Shown: positions 1 through 11,440, counted from the first letter of the stretch. The stretch is DNA of 64,000 nucleotides from Lamellibrachia satsuma (GCA_033239005.1 BSQZ01000054.1:1124431-1188430); one strand, 5' to 3'. Notes: generated from the letters alone by a model not told the origin. Numbers and translations: made by a program.

Positions 1-135
1 CGTGTGTAGACAGACGTGAATTACTATTTGTTGTGGATGTCAGGTTTTCTTTTACACTGTTTTCAAGTATATTGTGCCGTTTATTGTGCCGTTTTATTTT
101 TACCCTACTCTGTCAGCCCATAATTTAGACGTTTT

Positions 136-245
136 CAGAAGGCCATGTCAATAGCGTCTCCCAACATTGCGATGGAAAGTACCCTTTCTAATGAAATGCA
201 ACTTTCCATCGCACAGTTGGGAGACGCTATTGACGTGGCCTTCTG
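136..245. repeat. 45-bp-arm inverted repeat (hairpin)
   Basis: Bases 136-180 are the reverse complement of 201-245 with only about three mismatches, separated by a 20-base loop at 181-200. The right arm is in the orientation seen in the paralogous copy near 26,155-26,190, which has a single arm only. The palindrome therefore arose in copy A, probably by a snap-back or template-switch event. The short frame running through it is a by-product of the palindrome. Confidence 0.9.
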
Positions 246-1283
246 CTTTTCAAATGCCTGTGTGATGCAGGGTTCAAACGGGTCGACGAAAGTCATGGAA
301 TGGAGTTTCTATATAAAATGTCCGGCCCTGATAAGTTATGGAATGTAAAGGAAAGACATGACATTTAAAGACGTCTCTTTATTTGATATACAAGGTGTCA
401 GTATTTCGGTGATCGGGTATTCAGCACTTTCGTATTGTATAAGACATTGCATATTAAATTATGTAAGTATGCTTCTAACTGGTCAGAATATAATCTGGAC
501 CGAAGCACCAGGCTATTACAGCCAATGTATCGCCTTTTTTCAAGGATTTCAATCTTTAATATTTCACAATATTTAGGCGATTGTCTAATCCAGCATTGAT
601 TTAGTCAAAGCAAAATTACGACAGTCTGCTGGGTTATGAAAAAGTCAACGAATTGTACGTAAAAAAAAATAGTGGGAACCCTGTAATAGACCAACTTGGA
701 ATTGCTTTGATTTACGAGTATTAAGTGAGGCGTCGTGAATGCATCGGTATCACTGGTTTCGTTTGATATGCTTAAATATATATTAAATTTATGTAAAGTT
801 TGTCCGATCCTCAAATACAGGGGACTCAGAAATTAGACAACTGAAGGTCAGGTAAAGGATATTTTTTGTGTGTAAATACATGAATATTCTTGGCAGTCAT
901 ATCGCAGCATTATACTCGTTGTAGGTCTAAGTTGTAGGTCTACGTTGCTAAGTTGTTGTTGCGTTGTGTGTTTATTTGTCTTAAAACGGATCATTCGTGC
1001 AATGTACGTTGGTCCGCAACTCAACAAAACACTCTAGGGGGCTGGTGATTTGGCCGGCGCAACCGTGTGTTACATTTGCGTTATTTACGCTTGTCTGTGA
1101 CGCGACGTCGCGCACTGTCGGGCAATGTACGCTCATCCCGTCCTTCGGTTGTGGCAACGGGCGGAAACGAGACCTGGTTAAATACTGGAACCTATACATG
1201 TTGTTCTAAGCGAAATTGATTTACCAACTCATGACTGTATTGGCAATTCATTGTGCCTTAGACGACACAGCTATACGCCTAGC
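246..1283. other. Non-coding stretch, no gene seen
   Basis: No frame with protein-like composition, no SINE boxes and no tandem array stand out. It belongs to the roughly 3.2 kb (250-3,465) that copy A has and copy B lacks at the corresponding place near 26,195-26,220. Confidence 0.5.
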
Positions 1284-1295
1284 ACATTCGCTAGA

Positions 1296-1693
1296 AAGAA
1301 AGGCTGCACAAGTTATAGGTTCCAAAACGCCGGAGCTGTTTCTTCAGTTTGGGGACAATCTAGAAGACAGTAGATGAAGCCGGTGATATTTAACTCATAT
1401 GATAAGTCAGTGTTGTGTTGCTATACAGCTCGGACCCAACAGCTTCCAGTGGAGAAGGAAATAAAGATAAGATTGATTAGTGACGCGTTGCGAAAACTCC
1501 ATCAATCACCAGACAACCTGCCACATGGAACCCCAGGGGAAGTTAAGAAGAGGACGGCCAAGAAACACCTGGCGGCGGGACCTGGAAGCGGGCAAAACAC
1601 CTCGAATGAAAACATTAACATGCCACAAAACAAGATCCAGTTGAGAATTTTCGTTGATAGCCTATGCACCCAGCGAGCAAATGGGCCTAAAGT

Positions 1694-1743
<50 letters not shown>

Positions 1744-1744
1744 T
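1296..1744 (+). mobile_element. 5'-truncated RTE-like LINE with target-site duplication
   Basis: A 12-base direct repeat (acattcgctaga) at 1,284-1,295 and 1,745-1,756 brackets the element, as expected of a target-site duplication. The interior from about 1,523 translates to a reverse-transcriptase C-terminal tail containing EPQGKLRRGRPRNTWRRDLE, a signature of RTE-type endonuclease/RT polyproteins. Upstream coding sequence is decayed by frameshifts and stops. The element ends in a (GTAA)n tract at about 1,690-1,742, the kind of simple-repeat 3' end typical of RTE elements. It is about 450 bp, far shorter than a full RTE (about 3 kb), so it is a dead 5'-truncated copy. Confidence 0.85.
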
Positions 1745-1984
1745 ACATTCGCTAGATGCCACCACTAACAACACGCGTGTCGCGTGTGTAGTCTCAATGT
1801 CTAATTTTAGACAGTGTGACCGCATTTTCGACGCTGTATGCTAATTTCCAGAAAACGGTCGTGACAGAGAACATGATGCGTGATATTTCTTGCTGAGAGA
1901 TCTCATTGTTACACGCCCACTTGCAAATGTAAAATATTGGGTTTTACACGCAGTATTCGGCTTAGTGGTTATATAAGTCTAACG

Positions 1985-2700
1985 TGCAGTCTAAGAATCG
2001 GAGTCGGAATCGTTTGGAGTTAATTTAGTGGAGTCGGAATCGGAGTCGGAATCGTTTGGAGTTAATTTAGTGGAATCAGAATCGAAGTCGGAATCATTCG
2101 GAGTGGAATCAGAATCAGAGTCTGAATCATTTGGAGTGGAATCAGAACCAGAGTCGGAATCATTCGGAGTGGAGTTGTAATCGGAATCACATTGAGTGGA
2201 ATCGGAATCGTCATGAATGTCACTACTAGTGTTTGCTCAAAAAAGCCACAGGTCCTTTCACATGGGCCATGGCTAATTGCAATTTACTTGTATTGGTATC
2301 TCACTGCCCACTGGCCAGGCACTGCTAATGTTTGCTCAGAAAAGCCAGAGATCCTTTTGAAGGATTAAATCCTTTTGGTTTATTGGCAGTTTATCAGAAG
2401 AGTCTTCATATGCCTGGTTCAGATATGGCCTGGTCATACCTAGACCATGGCTAATTACAATTTACTTTCTTGTCATTTCTTACTGCTAGTGTTTGCACAG
2501 AATCATACAAATCCTTCTAAAAGATTAAATCAAAAGTTGTGCTGGAGTCAGAATCGGAATCAAAAGTTGTACTGGAGTCGGAATCGGAGTCGGAATCGCA
2601 AAAGTCAGCTGGAGTCGGAATCGAACCGAGATAACTGGAGTTGGAATCGGAATCGGAATCGAAAAGGTCTGCTGGAGTCGGAATAGTTGAAACGGAATCG
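1985..2700 (+). repeat. Hexamer-based satellite (GGAGTC/GGAATC), two blocks
   Basis: Two blocks, about 1,985-2,215 and 2,535-2,700, consist of irregular repeats of the hexamers ggagtc and ggaatc. They are separated by about 300 bp with a looser internal repetition (ttgctcagaaaagcca occurs twice). Because the unit is six bases, both strands show artefactual frames rich in S/D or N/R. No gene is inferred. Confidence 0.8.
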
Positions 2701-2704
2701 AACC

Positions 2705-3465
2705 CAGGTGTGACTGAGATACTAATCAATATGAAGCCATATGTCTACCGGTATTTGGGTAGGTGGAAATAACTGCTTTCATACCGTATTTGTGTCTTGT
2801 TAACGGGTCCACAGTCGCCATTCACTAGGTGGTCACTTCTACAATAACTATAATGCTTTATCTGGAATATTATCTGTCATTCACTCACGAATACGACAGC
2901 ACGAATAAGACAGTTAAATTATTTCTTTGGGATACTATATTATCTTGACTCAAGAGATTATCTTGACTCATATTATCTTGACTCATGAGTCAGAATAGTG
3001 AGAGATGTATACCACAACCACGATATCAGGGTTATACCCGTGAGTTTTACTGGTAGGAAACCCCATTTCTAAAAATAAATAACCAGCGACATTTCCTCAT
3101 GTCACACAGGGCGACGTCTAGCGGAAAGGAAGCCCTTCAAATATACAAATTAAAGATATCCATTCTAACCAGGTGGCGCGCGTGTTTCTTCTCAACCAGC
3201 TCACACCGTTCTTGCTCTGTCAGCTCATTTGTGGGGACTAAAGTGCGTAACCGAATACCACACATGACATTGTCGAGTAGGTTGAAAGCGGCACACGGTT
3301 GTTCTCTAGACAATGCTTAACTATGTTGGGACGATATTACACATTCGTTAATTAATTTTATAAGACATTGCTCATTTGTATAATTATAATTATTATTGTT
3401 AACAGTGACATTATGTGTTAAACAATTATCTTCCAACTCAATTATTGTTATGAAGACAGAATTGG
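2705..3465. other. Non-coding stretch, no gene seen
   Basis: Unique-looking sequence with a short local repeat (attatcttgactca, about 2,940-2,990). No supported coding exon, RNA gene or mobile-element signature is visible. Confidence 0.4.
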
Positions 3466-3640
3466 TGAGGGGTGCGGCATGGTTCTCAACTTCCCATCTA
3501 CCGACTATTTTCTTCGGCCAACCTCCCACCTTCCACAAATTTTCAGGATCAACCTCCCACCTCCCACTTCCGCCCAGACCCTCCTCATTGGTGAATGGCG
3601 ATCCATTATGGTTCAACTTCACAGATATTTCGCGAAGTTG
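3466..3640 (+). repeat. Interspersed CTCCCACC-rich repeat family member
   Basis: A C-rich module with reiterated 'aacctcccacctccca' recurs at 26,218-26,390, 12,930-13,090, 38,960-39,120 and, as a fragment, 43,205-43,260. Copies at 3,466 and 26,218 are paralogs by segmental duplication, as are 12,930 and 38,960, so at least two independent insertions exist. It looks like a short non-autonomous mobile element, but no terminal inverted repeat or target duplication was pinned down. Confidence 0.55.
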
Positions 3641-4555
3641 ATTTATGTATAAAAGAAACTATTATCCCGATATCCCACACAGGGGGAAATGGAAAACAAT
3701 TTGTCGTGGACTCACAAAGCAAATTGCCTTCGTATGCAACCGCCACCCGGACGCTGCAGTCATTGACTACTGCCTATAATTGCTCTGATAATGGAACAAG
3801 CATCGTGAGCCCTCATCGAGACGTATACCGGCGCTGTGTAAAACCACACATTATTTTGTAAACAACAGTAAATTACTGTTTCTATGTAGAACGTATGCGA
3901 CATATGGGGGAAGTTAGAAAAAGGGGAATACTCAAGGAATGGAAGGGGCTATATGTGTGACTGCGCCGTCCCCAGATAGCTCATAGCAGTCAACATTTGG
4001 TGACTTTATGCGGGACGATTAAGGAATATTAACGAGATAAAAACATCACCAATAAAACTCGATTGGTTGTTTAATTCAGGAGTAAACATCGTTATTTTAT
4101 GGAAACGAGAATTCTATGGGAATATCTACTCACTGTACTTTATTATGAAGTGAAATGATAGCGACTGGGCGCTTGCACCGCCTCAGTAATACATCGCTGC
4201 AACAATGGATATTGTTCACTGGCTACAACCATTGATGACACTGGCCTTGTGACGGCGGTAGGGCTCACGGGAGTCGGCGCGTGAATGAGACACGATCTTC
4301 AAATAGTCACTGTGATTTCTGTGACGTCATATGCTTCACCAACCGGCGTCTCTTGACTTCTTCCCCACATGGTTATATACGTATAATTGTTTGTAGAAAT
4401 GTGAACACCATAACGTGTACCTTCGGCGATTAGTCCGCTTGTAAAATTTCTGGTTCAAACCGGTTTGACAATGATAAAGGTTTTTGTGAAGTGTGTAGTT
4501 CTGAATTTTATTGATCTTTATTATCTTGACATTACATTGAAGAAGTAAAGTAAAC
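3640..4555. other. Duplicated non-coding block
   Basis: Matches 26,390-26,940 in copy B with small indels. The matched segments include the run from 'agaaactattatcccgata' onward. Frames of 80-90 codons here and in copy B are not conserved as protein, since substitutions and indels are spread over all codon positions. No gene is supported. Confidence 0.45.
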
Positions 4556-4825
4556 AAGGTGCTTTCTTATATAACCCGGTATCCAATCCGTAGGACTGTT
4601 CAGAACGCTTTACACTTCACCCTCTGTAGACCTGTTCATTCCAACGCCAACTCGATTTCTCTGGGAAACATTCAGACTAGCTGCAATTACTGCACGAAGA
4701 CTTTATTTCTTCAGATATCTACCACTGTCTACAGCCGGGTACTCATTCATACAGCATAGTTAACTGAAGCAACGTGGAGTGAACTAAATTGCTCAAGCTT
4801 CGAAAGGGCAGCAGCGAGAGGATTC
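4556..4825 (-). mobile_element. tRNA-derived SINE, head replaced by a minisatellite
   Basis: The body matches the SINE at 34,231-34,522 along most of its length (tail near 4,560 and body motifs 'aattactgcacgaagac' and 'aagcttcgaaagggcagcagc'). On the minus strand the element should start with a tRNA-like head right of about 4,815. Instead the sequence runs straight into a 25-bp tandem array. The pol III boxes are thus missing in this copy. Confidence 0.75.
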
Positions 4826-4987
4826 ATAACGGGGTTCTTCCCATTGATTCATAACGGGGTTCTTCCCATTGATTCATAACGGGGTTCTTCCCATTGATTC
4901 ATAACGGGGTTCTTCCCATTGATTCATAACGGGGTTCTTCACATTGATTCATAACGGGGTTCTTCCCATTGATTCATAACGGGGTTC
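4820..4987 (+). repeat. 25-bp minisatellite, about 7 units
   Basis: About seven near-identical 25-bp units (gattcataacggggttcttc plus ccatt). The array starts exactly where the SINE head should be. The unit start resembles the SINE junction 'agaagattcgaacccggg', so the array may be amplified from the SINE B-box region. Confidence 0.9.
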
Positions 4988-4989
4988 TC

Positions 4990-5600
4990 CCGATTAAGAT
5001 GAAACACAACTCTACCATTTGGAATTGGAAGTGAAAATATATTTAGTTTCTCAGTTACCTTTCAATTACCTTTCAATTACAATTGTAGAGCACTTGAGAA
5101 ATGCTTCAGCATTTGTTCTCAATTCTTTCTTTTAAATGTACACAAACGTTGTATTAAAGAATATGTTTGAAATTACATTTGTTAAAAAACTGTTCTAAAA
5201 ATAGATGCTATTGTTTGACTTTTAGTATATGTGTGGTTGTTCTGTTCAAGCACTGTTATTTCGATATGGAATTGATAACTGGAATGGGTCATTTGTGTGT
5301 ACTTGGATGGAAGTGGAATTCAAATAATATCACTGCCCCAAGTTTGATAAACTTACTGTCAAAATATGCAAACCTTAACTTGTTTCAAAACGTTTGTACG
5401 ACATCCGTTCGAGTCTACCAATATTCTCATCTACGAATGCACCGAATGGCCAAATACTATCAAATGGCCAAATAATATCTAATGGCCAAATACTATCAAA
5501 TGGCCAACTTGTTGCCAATCATCCTCCGACCCGCCTAGCATTTTATAAAGCACAATTTCACTTCTTGTATCGCTCTCGTTGGATTTGCCTGATAAATGTC
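4990..5600. other. Non-coding stretch, partly duplicated
   Basis: From about 5,280 it matches copy B from about 26,940. It includes a short tandem reiteration of 'aatggccaaatactatcaa' (5,440-5,510; copy B 27,105-27,185). No supported exon. Confidence 0.4.
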
Positions 5601-5670
5601 AAACAATTAAGCCAAAGGGGCATGGACAAGTTCCCCCTCCCCCCCCCCCCCAAATACGCCAGTGGTAGAA
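5600..5670. mobile_element. Right-end remnant of a hAT-like MITE
   Basis: The sequence 'agccaaaggggcatgg', a poly-C run at 5,637-5,652 and the terminal 'aaatacgccagtgg' match the right end of the better preserved copy at 27,301-27,484. The CAGTGGCGTAT-type terminus is typical of hAT-group MITEs. The left end is missing in this copy. Confidence 0.4.
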
Positions 5671-7430
5671 ATAGAAAGCAATCACTTATGTCCGTCCCCA
5701 TGTCTAGGTCACGTCTTCACTCCGAGCACGACATTACAACAGCTTTTGTTGCTGTCGTAGACACTGGTTCATCCGGTGCATCAGTACATTACGTCAGCCT
5801 GTTTACATTTCTACTGGTGTGAACATTGTTCATGTATTTAGGCGCCATAGAGTCTAGGGGTAGGGTATTCCACTGGATAAAATTGACAAATCGGGCTGTT
5901 TAGTTATTAGTTGTATGTCAACTGTAGGCATGCACATACCTAACATGTTGCGAAGTTGTGTAAATATTTACATTCTGCTGTTCTCATAGTTTTATCAGTG
6001 AAGCTTATGTCACTCGTGGTATTCGTGTTAACACATCCAGAATCCGATCTGCTTAGAGGCTAATATTTCTTCAAACAACAACTTAGGATGTATTTGTTCA
6101 CGGCGTTCGTTAAAGGCAATAACAATCATTAGATATGCTTTGTACACGCTTATTCATAATGTTAGTGTCACATGCCGTTCACAACTGTCGATATTTACCG
6201 ATTTGTTCAAAACATACTATGGGGGGGGGTCTACGCCTGCATATCTATTTTTATAATGTCAGTCGCATGCGAAATATGACCATCGTTGCACGGCGCTGTA
6301 ACACAGTCCGACATCTTGGAAATTCACAACTCCATGGAGACAAATTATCAATAAGCACCACAGAGTTGCGTCCCGAGACCCCCTGGTCCCCAGACCCCCG
6401 GGTCCCCCGACCCCTTGGTCCCCAGACCTCGGGCCCCTGTTTCGACTATTGCCTGTTATCAACAATGATCATTTGCTTTCTAATAATGTTTTTAAATATA
6501 AACCACCTGACATATTTTTAAACGTTTCTTCACACTAGGTGCCGATTAAATATGGTACAATTATAGTTTAGTTTAATAACTGCACAGAAGTAGAGTTCAG
6601 CGTAATATTTACGATTCGCTCTTACCCTATAACTCACGAATCACGTAATAGTTGAGACGAAATTGAAGCCACCTAAATAATAGTATTTGCACACATTGCT
6701 AATTTATACAATTAAAACTGTTGAGAATGACAAACTATATTTTTGTAAGGGGCTTTTCCTGTGTGATATACGTACAATTTCTAAATGGTCACCAAAGATA
6801 CCAGGGTAATGCCCCACGTTAGCCCCACTACTTGTCTAGAGTAACTATGAGCAATAATATAATTGATTGTGTTTCCCAATATCGGCAGGCCTTTTGTACT
6901 CCGGATATCGTTGCGTGTTAGCGGTTTGTTCAGCTTGTTATTATGATGTAATAGGGTATGATGCAATAGGGTATTTATACCTGGTGGTTATGTAGCTGTA
7001 GATAGAGTGGGCGATCTACGAAGAACGAGACATCCCGCAATGTAATATCTACCAGCCAACATTCCCGGACGTAACCATAAGTAGGCCGTGTTGTGTTGGT
7101 CTGCCTCAAGTGTAACGTCATTTTCATCTTTTGACTGGCCACGTTTAGCTGTGTTTATGCGAACTGATGCGTTGCACTGCTGATGTGAGTTTTACTAACC
7201 TCCGCGCATGCGTGAACGTTAATCGTATCACCCCTGTCACACTTTACATTTAGGTGTAGACTTTGCACATCTTTATTTCATTTCGTAAACTCATAAGTAG
7301 GATATGCCAAGACATCTCTCAGTTTCTATTGCGAAAACATTTTTGGATATTATTTTGTGTTGAGATTTGACTACAGACACTATGAAGTTCGTTTATGCAT
7401 GGCAATATTCTGTATCTCTCAGTTTACACA
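5670..7430. other. Duplicated non-coding block
   Basis: Collinear with about 27,490-29,210 of copy B over its whole length. It contains a C-rich reiteration at 6,370-6,440 ('gacccccgggtcccc'-like), which is longer in copy B (28,205-28,310). Frames are not shared between the two copies, so there is no coding signal. Confidence 0.5.
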
Positions 7431-7435
7431 GGCTA

Positions 7436-7645
7436 TCAGAAACAAGTTGCAAACAACAATGGCGTTGGCCAGCCCAATTAATGTCACTTCGCCAGCCGTC
7501 CATGTTGAATTGATAATGAAGTTGTGGCAGTGGTGATGTCGCGAGTGGGGCCGCATTGGCAGTAGAACTGTCGCTTCTTTCAATTGGTTTTGCCGAATCT
7601 CACGATCTACTTTCCAACCAAAATCTTCCGCCATTCCAATTAATT
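7436..7645. repeat. Interspersed repeat module of about 130-200 bp
   Basis: The module around 'caacaatggcgttg...ccatgttgaattgataatga...gtggcagtggtgat' recurs at 29,222-29,420 (paralog), 38,340-38,465 and, partly, 12,110-12,225. It occurs at two positions inside each duplicated unit, so it is a mobile repeat rather than only a duplication product. A 71-codon minus-strand frame here is interrupted by a stop in the copy B paralog and is not considered coding. Confidence 0.5.
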
Positions 7646-7936
7646 TACTAATTTAAAAAACAAATCGACCACAACACCATAGTAAATGCAAATAATGCAC
7701 TATAATTAATTCAGTATATCTAATAAATAACTAATACTTCCGACAAGAGGGCCCCCCCCGAGTATGGCGCGATTCCCGCGGCGCCAGGTCTTCATCTACC
7801 GTCACAACACCGCTTTTTGTGCTTGTTACTTGACACCTCATTCAATACTCACTATTATATCTAACTACATTGCTGGGATTTAATGTAAGCATGTTAAAAA
7901 TAGCATCATCGCCTTTTGGGGTCAATATGTTAAACG

Positions 7937-7937
<1 letters not shown>

Positions 7938-8028
<91 letters not shown>

Positions 8029-8060
8029 GCGTGCGTGCGTGCGTGCGCGCGTGTGTGTAT
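7938..8060 (+). repeat. (TG)n followed by (GTGC)n microsatellite
   Basis: A pure TG run to about 7,997 passes into a GTGC tetranucleotide run to about 8,058. The copy B paralog lacks this array at the same point (about 29,725). Frames across it are artefacts. Confidence 0.95.
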
Positions 8061-8204
8061 GGCCGCCTTACTCGCTCGAGTGCAAGCGTCCCTGTGTGCA
8101 TGTCATGTGCCTACGTACGTACTCGTTGCCAAATAAACCAGATTAGCGCTCAATCCTCACAATTATTTTTGCTTGGGGACAAGTTAAACCAATTACCTTA
8201 AAAA

Positions 8205-8700
8205 TGCTTCCTCAATTGATTCAGGCCATCGCGAATCCGGTTCACATATATCCAGATGTGTAGTGAGTGACAAGTTTAAATATGCTCAGTCTGTTGACGG
8301 CAATGCGGGTCCCTGCATTTGGCCTGCAACCTATTTGTTTTCAAATCATGTTTGTTCAAATCATCGAAAATATTTAATTTAGTCGTTAAATCTGATAAGG
8401 ATCAAATAGTGGATATCCAAAATAGTAAACGCTGTGTGGGTCAATGCTGATCATGTGCGTGACCTCCATACTCTCGCCAATCACATGACAAAGCATCTCC
8501 TATGGATACTGTTTGACCATTGCAGTGGCTCAGCGAGATGCATTAATAGGGGACAAGTTTTCTAATAAGTTTGTTTACAATCAGTGTCATTCACCGTGAT
8601 GAAGAAGTGGACATAATTTTCCCCAGCCAGGATATTGCTGAATTATTAATCGCCGAGCAAAACGCATTTACTAAACCTCTTTGTCAATCGTGAAATCTAC
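8205..8700. other. Duplicated non-coding block
   Basis: The part 8,205-8,420 matches 31,715-31,905 in copy B. The part 8,600-8,690 matches 30,235-30,320. The order differs from copy B, so local rearrangement followed the duplication. No exon seen. Confidence 0.45.
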
Positions 8701-8808
8701 TTTTTGCTCATTTTGCCCACAACCCTTACTATATGCGAAATTGTGGTTGATACCCTCCCAGTCGTAAGCAGATTATACCTTTGTAAAAAAGGATAAAAGG
8801 TAAAAGTT

Positions 8809-8980
8809 ACGTTCTTGTATAGCGCGGTCTGCGCTATGCAGTACTTAGGACTGTTCAAATCGCTCTACACTTCACCCAGAACGAAATTTCCAAAGCTTCA
8901 AAACGGCAGCAAGAAGATTCGAACCCGGGATCTCTCTCGACTGAGAGCCGACGGTGTAACCACTACGCCACCGCGTCCTT
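8809..8980 (-). mobile_element. tRNA-derived SINE with intact pol III boxes
   Basis: On the minus strand the element begins near 8,978 with a tRNA-like head. The A box TGGCGTAGTGG is the complement of 8,960-8,970 and the B box GGTTCGAATC is the complement of 8,916-8,925. A SINE-specific body follows (gccgttttgaagctttggaa). The tail ends in a motif complementary to 'gttcttgtatagcgcgg'. Related copies lie at 4,556-4,825 and 34,231-34,522, with tail fragments at 13,136-13,176 and 39,970-40,015. This copy lacks the roughly 120-bp middle segment present in the longer copies. Confidence 0.85.
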
Positions 8981-9184
8981 CTTCTGTACTTTAAACTAAA
9001 ATAGAGTTTTGCTGTTTTCAAGGACTACGTCACTGAATAACAATTTACCCCCGTGTGTGACATTTTACGTCCCCGGACATAATAGTGTCTCACCAACTCG
9101 TGTGATTATTCTCCTGGTTTTGTGAACCCGGTAATTTTCAGGGATACCCATGCTTGGTTATGCGTTTGCACTATAATGAGTTGC

Positions 9185-9329
9185 TATAAATGTCGTGCTG
9201 TGAGTTGCCGTTAGATATACTGTAAAAAAAGACGTCTATTCAGACAGACTGTCTCGCAGCACTTTGACTTGGTTTTACTTAATTAGTTTCTCTTGTCGAC
9301 GTATTGAACAATGAAGGTTAAGCTGATAT
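9185..9329 (+). promoter_or_regulatory. Exon 1-like leader in copy A (non-productive)
   Basis: A TATAAAT at 9,185-9,191 lies about 120 bases upstream of an ATG at 9,311. The 19-base open stretch 9,311-9,329 is followed by a strong gtaagt donor. If spliced to exon 2 at 10,364, the junction codon is T|AA, a stop. The paralog at 35,553-35,571 has G at this position and gives a sense codon. A third copy at about 29,745-30,110 has a stop right after ATG AAG. The block may therefore be a repeat and not a true first exon. Confidence 0.45.
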
Positions 9330-9354
9330 GTAAGTTGACCAGTAGGAACACGTG

Positions 9355-9440
9355 GAGGGGGGACGGGGGGCGGGCGGGAAGGGGATGACGGGGGAGGGGG
9401 ATGGGAGGAGGTAGGGGTGCGGGTAGATGGGAGGTGGGCA
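9355..9440 (+). repeat. G-rich tract, potential G-quadruplex
   Basis: Runs of three to six G on the plus strand, with equivalents at 29,845-29,955 and 35,598-35,695 in the other copies of this block. On the plus strand it could fold as G-quadruplex DNA or RNA. Confidence 0.6.
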
Positions 9441-9774
9441 TATTCACTCTTGTGGTCGTTTTCCCAGGGCCCGCGGTTATATAATAGTTTATAGGGTTTG
9501 TGTGCCCGTAACATTGTTATCAGTATAAAAGGACAGCGGTATTTGAATATTAAATTATCTGCCGATTCTGGACAGTTATATCAAATACACAGAGTAAAAC
9601 AAGTTAGATATGTAAAAAAATCACAGGATTTTATTCTGTACATATCTTCTTTATGACTAGGCGTTTGAAAGCGGTACATTATTTTATATACATTGTGTCG
9701 TTGCTGGTGTTGTAATTGACTGTAATATTAATTATAGTTCATTTTAACTAAATATCAAATATGCGTGCAAAAGT

Positions 9775-9845
9775 GTGCGTGCGTGCGTGCGTGTGTGTGC
9801 GCTCATGAACACACGCACGCACGCACGCACGCACGCACGCACACG
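9775..9845. repeat. Opposed (GTGC)n and (GCAC)n, hairpin
   Basis: A run of gtgc/gtgt units is followed, after 'gctcatga', by a run of cacg units. The two halves are complementary and would form a GC-rich hairpin, unlike the ordinary one-direction microsatellites elsewhere in the window. Confidence 0.85.
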
Positions 9846-10712
9846 CCGGCGTGTTAATCGTGTAGGCCGGCGAAACAGAGTTTATTTGACAACAAAGTAA
9901 AGTTACTTTGTATATTTTTTTAATAACGACGTGATAGCCACCGTTGGTTACGCACTCCCGCGTCAACTGTCGGGGTGAAACACAAGACGGGAGACACGCG
10001 CCACTGGTCCTGTTTACACACATGCCTGGCCGGTGACCGCGCTGTCGTTATGTACTGGGTATACAAGGAGCGTGACTCATTGTGTTATCCGTGATTCTCC
10101 TAAGCGGAGCTCTTTAATACAGCTGGAATAGGAAAATATTGCGCCATTCCAACGGAAATAGGAAGCCATTCTACTAAGCGACTCATTCTGTTGTCCATGA
10201 TTCTGTAAAGCGAAGTCTACTGTGTCCAAATACAGAGAACGACAACACTTGTAAGCGTGTGCTATATACACGTCGCCTCACATGTCACATGTTTGATATT
10301 ATTCTTTGGTTTCTCATTTATCGTTCATTGCAAATGACTTCGCACTGTCCTTGTTTGTTTCAGAATGTGTAACTGTCATCAGCGCGCTGTCGTGTTGCTA
10401 CGCGATGCCGTTGTCACGTCACAAAAGACTGTTGCCTGATGTCACCAACACCGCTTTGTTCGACCCCATGGACCCGTGTTCGGGCAGTGATCTCTCCGAC
10501 ACGTTGGTGCTCCCACCGGAGTTTTGGCAAACGGTTCCCACCGAAGAGACGATGACGCTGTCTAATTTGAAAGATACCAAGGAAGCTCTGAAGGAAGGAA
10601 AAGAGAATCTGGCTGCCTTGCTGCGATACCTCGTGAGTGGGTCCTCGTTGCCTCCTCAGGCGGTGTTTACGTTAACTTCGTCTTCAGCTATCAACGTGTC
10701 TTTATGTCATTC

Positions 10713-10812
10713 TTTGTGTGCGTGTGTGCGTGTGTGCGTGTGTGCGTGTGTGCTTGGGTACATGGGTGCGTGGGTGCGTGGGTTCGTGCGTGCGAGCGTG
10801 CGTGCGCGCACA
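10713..10812 (+). repeat. GTGTGC microsatellite in intron 2 of pseudogene A
   Basis: Irregular tgtgtgcg repeats followed by tgcctgtctg-type repeats to about 10,880. Copy B lacks this expansion at the equivalent point near 36,480. Frames across it are artefacts. Confidence 0.85.
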
Positions 10813-11309
10813 TATATATGTCTGTCTGCCTGCCTGTCTCTGCATGTCTGTCTATGTGCCTGCCTCTTTATATGTATGTATGTTCTAAATACCTTTCGTC
10901 TTGTTCTTTATTTGTCAACGAAGTTGAGCAAATGTTTCATCGCATTAATAATAATGATGATGACAATGCAATTTTGTGTAGCACCTAAATCATCAGACAC
11001 CAGAGCTCACAGTAGCTGAAATAATCCTATTTTCTAAGTGTAATCAGACTTTCATCATAAGAGTTTGAAGTAATATCCGGTTATGCGTCACTGAATATGC
11101 TAACATTTGAATATACAGCAGAATGACCGATACAATCAAACCCGAAAAGATACAAACGGACTCGACGGACCCAAGGTACGAAAACTATTATGTCCTCGCA
11201 GAAATCAAACGGTAAACACACGATACACATCGGTGGTCCGCCTTCTTGGGACCTGAGTCTGACATGGTCCGATTCATGTCACCACTTCATGTCACCACTT
11301 CATATCAGT

Positions 11310-11311
11310 GC

Positions 11312-11370
<59 letters not shown>

Positions 11371-11440
11371 CGCGCATACGTGCGTGTGCCTGTGTGCGTG
11401 CGTACGTGCGTGCGTGTGTGTGTGTGCGCGTGTATGTGAG
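11310..11440 (+). repeat. (TG)n/(GC)n microsatellite in intron 3 of pseudogene A
   Basis: A TG run to about 11,361 is followed by gcgcgcgc and further tgcg units. Equivalent sequence in copy B (36,815-36,870) is shorter and mostly gtgc. Reading frames on both strands here are repeat artefacts. Confidence 0.9.

Noticed and set aside
7419..7634. 71-codon minus-strand frame starting MAEDFGWKVDRE
   Set aside because: The paralogous sequence near 29,400 has an in-frame stop right after the start, and the region is an interspersed repeat, so there is no coding conservation.
8905..8980. A genuine tRNA gene
   Set aside because: A and B boxes are present, but the stems do not fold into a full cloverleaf in the bases seen, and a SINE body and tail follow directly. 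It is a SINE head.
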